Positions 51,931 to 59,042 of a DNA stretch of 59,042 nt are shown in pieces (position 1 is the stretch's first letter; the number at the start of each line of letters is the position of its first letter). Made by a program: the position numbers and the translations under genes. Under the pieces are notes generated by a model that did no database searches, was not told where the DNA came from, and was given only the letters and a program-made list of their open reading frames with translations. The stretch covers positions 1 through 59,042 of the forward strand of contig JAFTFG010000018.1 in the NCBI GenBank assembly GCA_017449675.1, in the 5' to 3' direction. Source of the stretch: Prevotella sp. Lineage in GTDB: Bacteria > Bacteroidota > Bacteroidia > Bacteroidales > Bacteroidaceae.

Positions 51931-51961
51931 AAAACGCCGGCTTCAAAAGTCGGCGTTTTTT
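51931..51961. terminator. Terminator between tsf and the opposite-strand secreted protein
   Basis: AAAACGCCGGCTT (51931-51943) pairs with AAGTCGGCGTTTT (51947-51959), with one G-T pair and a short CAAA loop, flanked by A and T tracts; it can serve both converging units. Confidence 0.88.
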
Positions 51962-51965
51962 ATTC

Positions 51966-52958
51966 TTATTCTTCCCAATATCTGATTTTGCGTGTCTGTA
52001 TCACATTGGTCGACTGACTCTGAGCCCCCTTCTCCCAGTAGACGATATTCAGGGCATTACGGGTCCAGTTTCCCTCGTCATCATGTGCCTCATACTGATT
52101 ACGCAGATTCACAGACATCACACATTCATTATTCTCGTCAAAAACCTTCTGGCTAAGGTTCAGGATTTCATCATCGTCATTATACACATATTCATTGACA
52201 TAGGTGATACGGGCCGCCTGGTTGGTGAGTACACGGCGTATCAACCGGTTATGCTTGTCATATTCATAGTCAATCACACTCATCCCCTGACGCTCCAGCA
52301 TTTTCCCTTGCGTCAGATAGCCATGACTGTCATACTTACGTTCGATGATATCAGGATTCTCCATCTTGCCGTTCTTGGCAAAACGCTCCAACGGGTTCTC
52401 CATGACAGGGTTCTCGGTAGCGACCTCTTGTACATTCCCTTTCAGTCCGAAAATGAGAGCATCTTTATAATAAGGTGTCGAAGGCATGTAGAAAATGTTC
52501 AGGTCGGTCGTCCCATTGGCATTCTGTGTGTCAGAAACCTTGATACTGCCATACGTGCTAAAGAAATACTCAGCATCTCCCCGGGTGATATACTTACCGT
52601 ATTCCTTCTCCAATTTATTAAGGAAATAGGTACGATTCCGCATGAGCATATTCTCTGTGCGATAGGGACCGACAGTCACATAGACAGACTGCACGAAACG
52701 AGTCGACAGTTGTACGTTGACCATCACCTTGGCACGGATACCATAGTAGTTTCCCCGGAAGTAGAGATCTTCCATATCCGAGGAGGTACCCCACTCCGTA
52801 AACTGTTCTGCTTTCAGGGCGACGACAAAAGAGTCTACCGGTCCCTCGATAGGTATACCCATAAAATCCAGACAACGGTTGTCCACACGTTGCTGGGCAT
52901 ATAGACAACCTGTAATGGTCAGCACGACCAGTAAAGCCGACATCTTTTTCATCATCAT
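51966..52958 (-). CDS. Secreted protein with YD-repeat-like segment, function unknown
   Basis: 330 residues with a signal peptide (ALLVVLTITGCLYAQ). A compact first domain contains CLDFMGIPIEGPVDSFVVAL; the second half has spaced units YDSHGYLTQGKMLER, YEYDKHNRLIRRV and YVYNDDDEILNL, like YD/RHS-type strands. The start could be any of the first three ATGs (52958, 52955, 52952) or ATG 52943; the promoter box TAATTTTG at 52970-52963 is only 4 nt from the first. Converges with tsf across a shared terminator. Confidence 0.72.
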   Translation of the reverse strand: MMMKKMSALLVVLTITGCLYAQQRVDNRCLDFMGIPIEGPVDSFVVALKAEQFTEWGTSSDMEDLYFRGNYYGIRAKVMVNVQLSTRFVQSVYVTVGPYRTENMLMRNRTYFLNKLEKEYGKYITRGDAEYFFSTYGSIKVSDTQNANGTTDLNIFYMPSTPYYKDALIFGLKGNVQEVATENPVMENPLERFAKNGKMENPDIIERKYDSHGYLTQGKMLERQGMSVIDYEYDKHNRLIRRVLTNQAARITYVNEYVYNDDDEILNLSQKVFDENNECVMSVNLRNQYEAHDDEGNWTRNALNIVYWEKGAQSQSTNVIQTRKIRYWEE

Positions 52959-52962
52959 GCTG

Positions 52963-52970
52963 CAAAATTA
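52963..52970 (-). promoter_or_regulatory. -7 promoter box for the YD-like secreted protein
   Basis: TAATTTTG on the minus strand (52970-52963), 4 nt upstream of the first ATG. A leaderless or very short-leader mRNA is implied. Confidence 0.5.
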
Positions 52971-52992
52971 ATCATTTTTACAAAAAAATCAT

Positions 52993-53000
52993 TATCTTTG
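52993..53000 (+). promoter_or_regulatory. -7 promoter box for the FAH-porU-porV-ispF run
   Basis: TATCTTTG at 52993-53000, 20 nt ahead of ATG 53021, divergent from the box at 52970-52963. Confidence 0.6.
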
Positions 53001-53020
53001 CGCCATAAAATCATTCCGCC

Positions 53021-53638
53021 ATGAAGATATTTGCAATAGGCATGAACTATATCCAGCACAATAAAGAGTTGGATGGTACGTTATATAAACCGGAGAAGCC
53101 TGTTATTTTCACGAAAGCCGACTCTGCTTTGCTGAAGGACCACAAGCCCTTCTTCATCCCCGACTGGAGTGAACAGGTGGACTACGAGACCGAACTGGTG
53201 GTAAGGATCTGCCGATTGGGGAAGAGTATTCCCGAGCGATTCGCCCATCGTTACTATGATGCTGTGACAGTCGGTATTGATTTCACGGCACGAGACTGGC
53301 AAAAGGAGGCTCGCCAACAAGGACACCCCTGGGAAATCTGTAAGGGTTTCGACGGTTCCGCCGTCATCGGTGAGTGGGTAGACATTGAGAAATTCCGTGA
53401 TATACAGGCTATTCACTTCCACCTCGACATCAATGGCAAGACCGTGCAGGAAGGATGTACGAGTGACATGCTCTATAAGGTCGATGAACTCATTGCCTAT
53501 ATCTCGCGGTTCTTCACGCTGAAGACAGGTGATCTTCTCTATACAGGGACTCCTGTCGGTGTCGGGCCTGTTCATATCGATGACCACCTGGAAGGGTGGC
53601 TGGAAGAGCGTAAGGTTTTGGAATTCAATTGTAAGTAG
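53021..53638 (+). CDS. Fumarylacetoacetate hydrolase-family protein
   Basis: 205 residues, compact FAH fold. FTKADSALLKDHKPFFIPDW, then YETELVVRICRLGKSIPE with the metal-binding acidic pair, GIDFTARDWQKEARQ and GDLLYTGTPVGVGP. Family members hydrolyse or decarboxylate beta-diketo-type acids such as acylpyruvates; the substrate is open. Its stop codon is directly followed by the porU start, so the two genes are co-transcribed although unrelated in function. Confidence 0.88.
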   Translation: MKIFAIGMNYIQHNKELDGTLYKPEKPVIFTKADSALLKDHKPFFIPDWSEQVDYETELVVRICRLGKSIPERFAHRYYDAVTVGIDFTARDWQKEARQQGHPWEICKGFDGSAVIGEWVDIEKFRDIQAIHFHLDINGKTVQEGCTSDMLYKVDELIAYISRFFTLKTGDLLYTGTPVGVGPVHIDDHLEGWLEERKVLEFNCK

Positions 53639-56600
53639 ATGAAAAAAGCAATACTGAGTCTTTGGCTGTTATGCACCTGTCTGACCATAGGAGCACAGCG
53701 GTTCTATAACCTGACGGCCCCTCAAGTGAGGGTAGACTCCGTATTACCTGTCGTCTCCTATTCTATCCCGCTAGACGACCATTATGCCGACTCTACCTAC
53801 AGCGTCAGCATCGAGTATCCGGAATTCATTCCTATGAGTGATACGGATATCCGCAATTACCATGCCATCACACAGGAACCGCTGCCCCGTTTACCGAAGG
53901 TCAGTCAACAGATCAGTGTGTCTCGTAAGAAAGGGGCCTTGGAGATCTCTATGGTACCTCTGGTCTATCGCAACAAGAAATACCAGAAACTGGTCAGTTT
54001 CATGTTGAAGGTCAAGTCAAAGGCGGTCACCAACAGACGGGCCGGCCAGCAAAGGGCCGGAGGAAGCCGTTATGCCGACCATTCCGTCCTACAAGAGGGC
54101 ACCTGGGTAAAGATAAGAGTACCTCAGTCTGGTATCTACCAACTCAGCAATGACCTGTTACAAAAAGCAGGATTCTCGAATAGTAGTAAGGTGAAGATCT
54201 ACGGCTATGGCGGAGGTCTGCAACCAGAGCGGTTGACAGCCGATTACCTGGAAGAGACGGACGACCTACAGGAAGTACCGACCTGTATGATTGGCAGTCG
54301 CCGTTTGTTTCATGCCACAGGCCCTGTAACCTGGAACTACCAACACCAGCGTATCCGCAATCCCTATTCAGACTACGGGTATTATTTCCTGACAGAGAAT
54401 GACAATGAGCCGCTGACGATGAGTCAGGAAGAGTTCCTTGCCAAATATTATCCTCTGGAGGATGACTATAACACCCTCTACGAGACGGACGACTACGCCT
54501 GGTTCCAAGGAGGACAGAACCTCTATGATGCGACCAAGTTGACGGGAGGTATTGCCTATGACTACACGCTCAGGGCTTCCGGTGGCTCCGCTAACGGTAT
54601 GGTCACCGTCGTCATCTCTGCGGATCAGGCCACAACCATCTCTGTGAGTGTCAACGATAACGCCGTTGGCGACATCTCCATTCCTGCCCGTGGTACTTAT
54701 GATGCAATGCGTACTGCCAGTCAGACGTTTACCGTCAACAACCTACAGGCCAGCAACAAGATTCGTATCCTGTCGGCTAATAGCGGTGCTGCGGTGCGTC
54801 TTGACTATATCTCCCTGTATTGCGAGTCACCAATGGCTGCACCCGACTTGTCGTCAGGCAGTTATCCTGTTCCTGAATATGTTGGTATGATAGCCAATCA
54901 AGACCACCATGCCGACGAGGCCACCGATATGGTGATCATCATGCCGACAAGTGGGAAACTGGCATTGCAGGCAGAGCGCATCAAGACCCTTCATGAGATC
55001 AAGGATAACCTGCGCGTCAGGATCATTCCTGCTGATGAACTGTATAACGAGTTCTCCAGCGGCACCCCCGATGCCAATGCCTACAGACGCTACCTCAAGA
55101 TGCTATACGATCGGGCGACATCAGACGAGGACATGCCCAGATACCTCCTGTTACTGGGTGACGGCGCATGGGACAACCGTATGCTGTCTCCTGCATGGCA
55201 GAATGAGAAACTCGATGATTTCCTGTTATGCTACGAGAGTGACAACTCCTACAGCAAGACAGACTGCTATGTGAGTGATGACTACTTCTGTCTGCTTGAC
55301 GATAATGAGGGAGGGGATATGCTATATACTGACAAGCCAGATGTGGCTGTAGGCCGCTTCCCTGTCCGTACCGCTGAACAGGCTGCTGTCATAGTAGATA
55401 AGATTGAGCAATACCTCAACAACGAGAATGCCGGTGCCTGGCAGAATACGGTCTGCGTATTAGGTGACGACGGCAATGCCAACCAACACATGCAAGATGC
55501 TCATGACGTGGCCTCACTGATAGAGCAGATGCACCCTGCCCTGCAAGTCAAACGTGTGATGTGGGATGCCTATCCCAGGACAACGACGGCCACTGGTAAC
55601 AGATACCCTGATGTGACACGACTCCTGAAACAGCAGATGACCAGTGGTGCACTGATGATGAACTATTCCGGACACGGCGGACCTGGTAGTTTCTCTCACG
55701 AATATGTGCTTACTCGTCAGGATTTCGAGGAGACAGTCTCCAAACACCTGCCATTATGGTTAACGGCCTCTTGCGACATCATGCCTTTCGACGGACAGGA
55801 AGAGAATATCGGAGAGACAGCCATCCTCAACGACAAAGGAGGTGCCATTGCTTTCTTCGGAACGACACGAACGGTATACCAGTCCTATAACCGTCTGATG
55901 AACCAAGCATTTACCCGTCATGTACTCAGTACGAACGAGCGAGGACAGATAGCAATTGGAGAGGCTGTACGCCTAGCCAAGAACGAACTCATCCAGTCTG
56001 GTAGCGACCAGACTGCCAATAAGTTGCAGTATACACTACTGGGTGACCCCGCTTTGACACTGGCACTTCCCACTACCCCTATCGTCATCGACTCCATCAA
56101 TCACCAGAGTATCACCTCACTGACAGAACCTTTACGCATCGGTGCCGGTTCTATTGTGAACATAGCAGGACATATCACCAGCCAAGAGGGAGGGGTCGAC
56201 GAGAATTTCAATGGAGAGATGACGGCTATCATCCGTGATGCCGCAGAGGAGATTGTATGCCGCCTCAACGACCCGTCTGAGGCTGAGGAGCCTTTCGTCT
56301 ATACCGATCGTACCAAGATTCTCTTCCATGGTAATGACAGTGTCACACACGGACGTTTTAACTTTACTTTTGCTGTACCTCGGGACATCAGTTATTCGAA
56401 TGCCAAGGGGCTCATCAATGTCTATGCGGTCAATAACGAGAAAGACAAGGAAGCCAACGGCTATACTGACCGGATTATCTTCAACAGCACAGAAGGCTCT
56501 GGCGAAGACCATGAAGGCCCGGCTGTCTTCTGCTACCTGAACAGCAGTTCTTTCGTGGATGGCGGTACGGTGAATGCCACCCCCTACTTCATCGCAGAGA

Positions 56601-57172
56601 TCTCAGACCCCAGCGGTATCAATACGACAGGTAATGGTATCGGCCATGACCTGCAACTGGTCATTGACGGGGAACTGGCCCGCACCTATACGCTGAATGA
56701 CTATTTCCAGTATGACTTCGGCAGTTATACCAGCGGGACGGTGGGCTTCAGTATTCCAGAACTTACCGAAGGACCTCATCGCCTACAGTTCCGTGCCTGG
56801 GATATTATGAATAACTCGACGAATAGTGAACTGAACTTCAACGTATCGAAGGAAGCCTCCCCGAATTTCTTTGACGTAGAGTGCACCCATAATCCGGCTA
56901 CCACGACGACAGGGTTCCGTATTATCCATGACCGGGTAGGTAGTAATATGGATTTCATTCTCGATATCTTTGACATGGCCGGCCATCACCTATGGCAACA
57001 CCAAGAGCACGGAACACCGTATGATAACACCTATACCATCAACTGGGACCTCTGCATCGATGGAGGCCGAAGACTGCACACCGGTGTCTATCTGTATCGC
57101 ATCCGTATCAGTAGTAATGGCTCCAGTCAGACCTCCAAAGCCAAGAAAATCATTATCATAAGCAATAAATAA
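53639..57172 (+). CDS. porU: Type IX secretion system sortase PorU
   Basis: 1177 residues with signal peptide (SLWLLCTCLTIGA). C25 (gingipain-like) cysteine peptidase fold; MNYSGHGGPGSFSH carries the catalytic His at 679, and LTASCDIMPFDG the catalytic Cys at 712. PorU removes the C-terminal signal of T9SS cargo and attaches the cargo to A-LPS on the cell surface. The C-terminal end (GVYLYRIRISSNG, then KKIIIISNK) is itself shaped like a T9SS sorting domain. Followed by porV in 21 bp, as in other Bacteroidetes. Confidence 0.93.
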   Translation: MKKAILSLWLLCTCLTIGAQRFYNLTAPQVRVDSVLPVVSYSIPLDDHYADSTYSVSIEYPEFIPMSDTDIRNYHAITQEPLPRLPKVSQQISVSRKKGALEISMVPLVYRNKKYQKLVSFMLKVKSKAVTNRRAGQQRAGGSRYADHSVLQEGTWVKIRVPQSGIYQLSNDLLQKAGFSNSSKVKIYGYGGGLQPERLTADYLEETDDLQEVPTCMIGSRRLFHATGPVTWNYQHQRIRNPYSDYGYYFLTENDNEPLTMSQEEFLAKYYPLEDDYNTLYETDDYAWFQGGQNLYDATKLTGGIAYDYTLRASGGSANGMVTVVISADQATTISVSVNDNAVGDISIPARGTYDAMRTASQTFTVNNLQASNKIRILSANSGAAVRLDYISLYCESPMAAPDLSSGSYPVPEYVGMIANQDHHADEATDMVIIMPTSGKLALQAERIKTLHEIKDNLRVRIIPADELYNEFSSGTPDANAYRRYLKMLYDRATSDEDMPRYLLLLGDGAWDNRMLSPAWQNEKLDDFLLCYESDNSYSKTDCYVSDDYFCLLDDNEGGDMLYTDKPDVAVGRFPVRTAEQAAVIVDKIEQYLNNENAGAWQNTVCVLGDDGNANQHMQDAHDVASLIEQMHPALQVKRVMWDAYPRTTTATGNRYPDVTRLLKQQMTSGALMMNYSGHGGPGSFSHEYVLTRQDFEETVSKHLPLWLTASCDIMPFDGQEENIGETAILNDKGGAIAFFGTTRTVYQSYNRLMNQAFTRHVLSTNERGQIAIGEAVRLAKNELIQSGSDQTANKLQYTLLGDPALTLALPTTPIVIDSINHQSITSLTEPLRIGAGSIVNIAGHITSQEGGVDENFNGEMTAIIRDAAEEIVCRLNDPSEAEEPFVYTDRTKILFHGNDSVTHGRFNFTFAVPRDISYSNAKGLINVYAVNNEKDKEANGYTDRIIFNSTEGSGEDHEGPAVFCYLNSSSFVDGGTVNATPYFIAEISDPSGINTTGNGIGHDLQLVIDGELARTYTLNDYFQYDFGSYTSGTVGFSIPELTEGPHRLQFRAWDIMNNSTNSELNFNVSKEASPNFFDVECTHNPATTTTGFRIIHDRVGSNMDFILDIFDMAGHHLWQHQEHGTPYDNTYTINWDLCIDGGRRLHTGVYLYRIRISSNGSSQTSKAKKIIIISNK

Positions 57173-57193
57173 ACGCCAGCAACGTTTAACTAA

Positions 57194-58360
57194 ATGATGA
57201 AAGCAAATAAGATACATACGACCGTTGCTTGTCTGTTGCTTGCCGTCACTGCGCAAGCACAAGACACAAAGAGCCAGTTCAACCCCATTGAGCATGCGGT
57301 GATCTCACAGACCATTGCCCCTGATGCCCGTGCTGCCGGTATGGGTGATGTCGGAGCAGCCACTGACCCTGATGTCAACTCACAATACTGGAATCCGGCC
57401 AAATATCCTTTCTGTATCAGTCGGGCGGGTATCTCCCTTAACTATACCCCATGGCTGCGCCAGTTGGTCAACGACATCAGTCTGGCCTATGTCGCCGGTT
57501 ACTATCGTATTGGCGACTACTCGGCTATCTCCGGTTCTCTTCGCTATTTCTCTCTGGGCGAAGTGATGACCTCAATGGATGACAACGCTATGACGGTCAA
57601 GCCTTATGAGATGTCAGTAGATGTCGCTTACTCGCTGATGCTCAGTGAGAAGTTCTCCTTGGCAGCCGCCATCCGCTGGTTGTATAGCGACCTCCGCTAC
57701 GACTATTCTGAGGATTCGTCACCGGCCTCTGCCTTTGCCGCAGACCTGGCCTGTTACTACAACAACTATATCAATATCGGACAACGTGAGTGCCAGTTGG
57801 GACTGGGTTTGAACATCTCCAACGTAGGTAGTAAGATTACCTATTTCGGTGACGACCGTTCCAACTTCCTGCCTGCCAATCTACGTATCGGTGCCTCACT
57901 GATGGTACCTATCAATGAATACAACCGTTTCACCATTGCCGCAGATGCCAATAAGTTGTTGGTCCCCACCATCCCCAAGCAGGAGGAGGGTGAGTCAAAG
58001 GAGGATTACGAGCAGCGTGTCATAGAGGAATACAACGATGTCGGTTCTATTGCCGGTATCTTCAAGAGTTTCCACGATGCTCCCGGCGGTTTCAAGGAAG
58101 AGTTGCAGGAGATTCAATGGAGTGTAGGTGCTGAGTATACCTATCACGACCAGTTCACGCTCCGTGCCGGTTATCATCACCAGAGCGAGAACAAGGGAAA
58201 CCTGAAGTACTTCACCGTCGGCGGCGGTTTCCGAATGAGTGTGTTCTCTTTGGATGTGGGCTATGTGATTGCGACAGCCAAGAGTAACCCGTTGGACCAG
58301 ACCCTTCGTTTTACCCTTGCCTTCGACATGGACGGCATCAAAGACCTTTTTAAAAGGTAA
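57194..58360 (+). CDS. porV: Type IX secretion outer-membrane channel protein PorV
   Basis: 388 residues with signal peptide (VACLLLAVTAQAQ). FadL-like barrel; APDARAAGMGDVGAATDPDV, then NPAKYPFCISRAGISLNYTP, is the PorV/LptO signature. PorV carries cargo from the translocon to PorU. Between porU and ispF; the next start is 10 bp after its stop. Confidence 0.92.
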   Translation: MMKANKIHTTVACLLLAVTAQAQDTKSQFNPIEHAVISQTIAPDARAAGMGDVGAATDPDVNSQYWNPAKYPFCISRAGISLNYTPWLRQLVNDISLAYVAGYYRIGDYSAISGSLRYFSLGEVMTSMDDNAMTVKPYEMSVDVAYSLMLSEKFSLAAAIRWLYSDLRYDYSEDSSPASAFAADLACYYNNYINIGQRECQLGLGLNISNVGSKITYFGDDRSNFLPANLRIGASLMVPINEYNRFTIAADANKLLVPTIPKQEEGESKEDYEQRVIEEYNDVGSIAGIFKSFHDAPGGFKEELQEIQWSVGAEYTYHDQFTLRAGYHHQSENKGNLKYFTVGGGFRMSVFSLDVGYVIATAKSNPLDQTLRFTLAFDMDGIKDLFKR

Positions 58361-58370
58361 AAAAGTAAAT

Positions 58371-58844
58371 ATGATCAGAGTAGGCATGGGATATGATGTC
58401 CATCAGTTGGTTCCTGACAGGGACCTATGGATGGGCGGTATTAAGATAGAACATGAACTGGGCCTGTTAGGACATAGCGATGCGGATGTCCTGATTCATG
58501 CCATTTGTGATGCCATCCTCGGTGCCGCCAATATGCGGGATATCGGCTACCACTTCCCCGACACCTCCGCCGAGACGGAGGGCATGGATAGTAAGATTAT
58601 CCTCAAGAAGACCATTGACCTCATCGCCACCAAGGGTTATCATCTGGTGAATATCGATGCTACGATCTGTGCGGAGCGTCCGAAGATGAATCCCCATATC
58701 CCTGCCATGCAACAGTGTATGGCAGCCGTTATCGGTACGGATGCCGATAACATCTCTATCAAAGCGACAACAACAGAGAAACTCGGTTTTACTGGCCGTC
58801 AGGAGGGAATCTCCGCCTATGCCGTCGCCCTAATAGAGAAGTAA
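58371..58844 (+). CDS. ispF: 2-C-methyl-D-erythritol 2,4-cyclodiphosphate synthase
   Basis: 157 residues, MEP pathway. MIRVGMGYDVHQL contains the zinc ligands Asp9 and His11; GLLGHSDADVLIHAICDAIL has the third ligand His region; IKATTTEKLGFTGRQEGI is the C-terminal signature. ATG 58371 gives the standard start; the frame upstream overlaps porV and is not protein-like. Confidence 0.95.
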   Translation: MIRVGMGYDVHQLVPDRDLWMGGIKIEHELGLLGHSDADVLIHAICDAILGAANMRDIGYHFPDTSAETEGMDSKIILKKTIDLIATKGYHLVNIDATICAERPKMNPHIPAMQQCMAAVIGTDADNISIKATTTEKLGFTGRQEGISAYAVALIEK

Positions 58845-58855
58845 GGCCCCTTCCC

Positions 58856-59042
58856 ATGTCCAGAATGTCTTCGACAACAATGCAGAAGCCGTTATACTTT
58901 CTCAGTATTGTCCTATTCCTCCTAATTATTACAGGTTGCCGGCAGCACTCCTACGACAGGATGTTGGTGGAGGCCGACAGCCTGATGGAACGTCAGCCAG
59001 ACTCCGCCCTCCATTTGTTGGAGGACAATGCTGATGTCATGC
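58856..59042 (+). CDS. Lipoprotein, 5' part only (cut by the window edge)
   Basis: Begins 11 bp after ispF and runs off the end. Visible: N-terminal helix and lipobox FLLIITGC, then YDRMLVEADSLMERQPDSAL followed by HLLED. That ADSLM-ERPDSAL pattern starts many Bacteroidales TPR lipoproteins and regulators that continue into tetratricopeptide repeats. Start could also be ATG 58865 or 58880. Family is suggested, not proven, because most of the protein is outside. Confidence 0.7.
   Translation, partial: MSRMSSTTMQKPLYFLSIVLFLLIITGCRQHSYDRMLVEADSLMERQPDSALHLLEDNADVM

Noticed and set aside
52083-52904. 273-codon plus-strand frame opposite the YD-like secreted protein
   Set aside because: The minus-strand gene has a signal peptide and promoter box; the plus-strand frame has neither and reads as shadow.

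Overview
The window looks like a chromosome segment of a Bacteroidales bacterium, most likely Prevotella in the broad sense. Supporting signs are two SusC/SusD outer-membrane import pairs, type IX secretion genes (porU, porV), a BspA-type leucine-rich-repeat surface protein, DUF4290 and DUF4302 proteins, lipoproteins with Bacteroidetes-style lipoboxes, and Bacteroidetes sigma-A promoters (TTTG, about 20 nt, TAnnTTTG) in front of many genes. No rRNA, tRNA, CRISPR array, insertion sequence or integrase was recognised. Family names come from reading the proteins by eye; no database search was possible.

Layout. (1) 47-8370, + strand: a five-gene import operon: SusC-like receptor, SusD-like lipoprotein, HExxH zinc metallohydrolase lipoprotein, DUF4302 lipoprotein and BACON-like lipoprotein. 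(2) 8456-13278, +: a second SusC/SusD pair with its own promoter; both operons end in nearly the same hairpin terminator. (3) 13282-16857, +: a 76-bp tandem promoter-like repeat, then a flippase and two glycosyltransferases for surface glycan synthesis. (4) 26059-16849, - strand: a tight nine-gene run, yicC-gmk-nadD followed by a phosphoethanolamine-transferase-like sulfatase, two acyltransferases, a HAD phosphatase and two related polytopic membrane proteins; a mix of housekeeping and envelope modification. (5) 26177-29779: small secreted proteins, a large beta-helix-like carbohydrate-binding protein and a NUDIX hydrolase.

(6) 29893-32322: a small island bounded by 74-bp direct repeats, with an Abi_2/HEPN gene and a chimeric remnant of a DUF4143 ATPase. 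(7) 32468-34093: the BspA-like surface protein, a 59-residue peptide gene and a terminator. (8) 34205-40406: a WYL-domain regulator facing a two-gene operon of a one-helix membrane protein, with an RNxxxH (HEPN-like) motif in its N-terminal half, and a 917-residue protein with a C-terminal CbbX-type AAA+ domain. This is the best candidate for an undescribed system, possibly defence or stress signalling. (9) 42641-40394, -: an M64-like metallopeptidase lipoprotein, a lipoprotein of unknown function and a 56-residue membrane peptide.

(10) 42789-51961, +: core genes tsaB, DUF4290, murA (Asp in place of the usual catalytic Cys), rimM, dxr, rseP, then a structured leader, rplM, rpsI, a repeat-rich spacer, rpsB and tsf. 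(11) 51966-59042: a secreted protein of unknown function on -, then on + an FAH-family hydrolase, porU, porV, ispF and the start of a lipoprotein gene cut by the window edge. PorU and PorV are the machinery that would anchor T9SS cargo; the proteins at 28790-29161 and 32468-33844 carry C-terminal tails that resemble such cargo.
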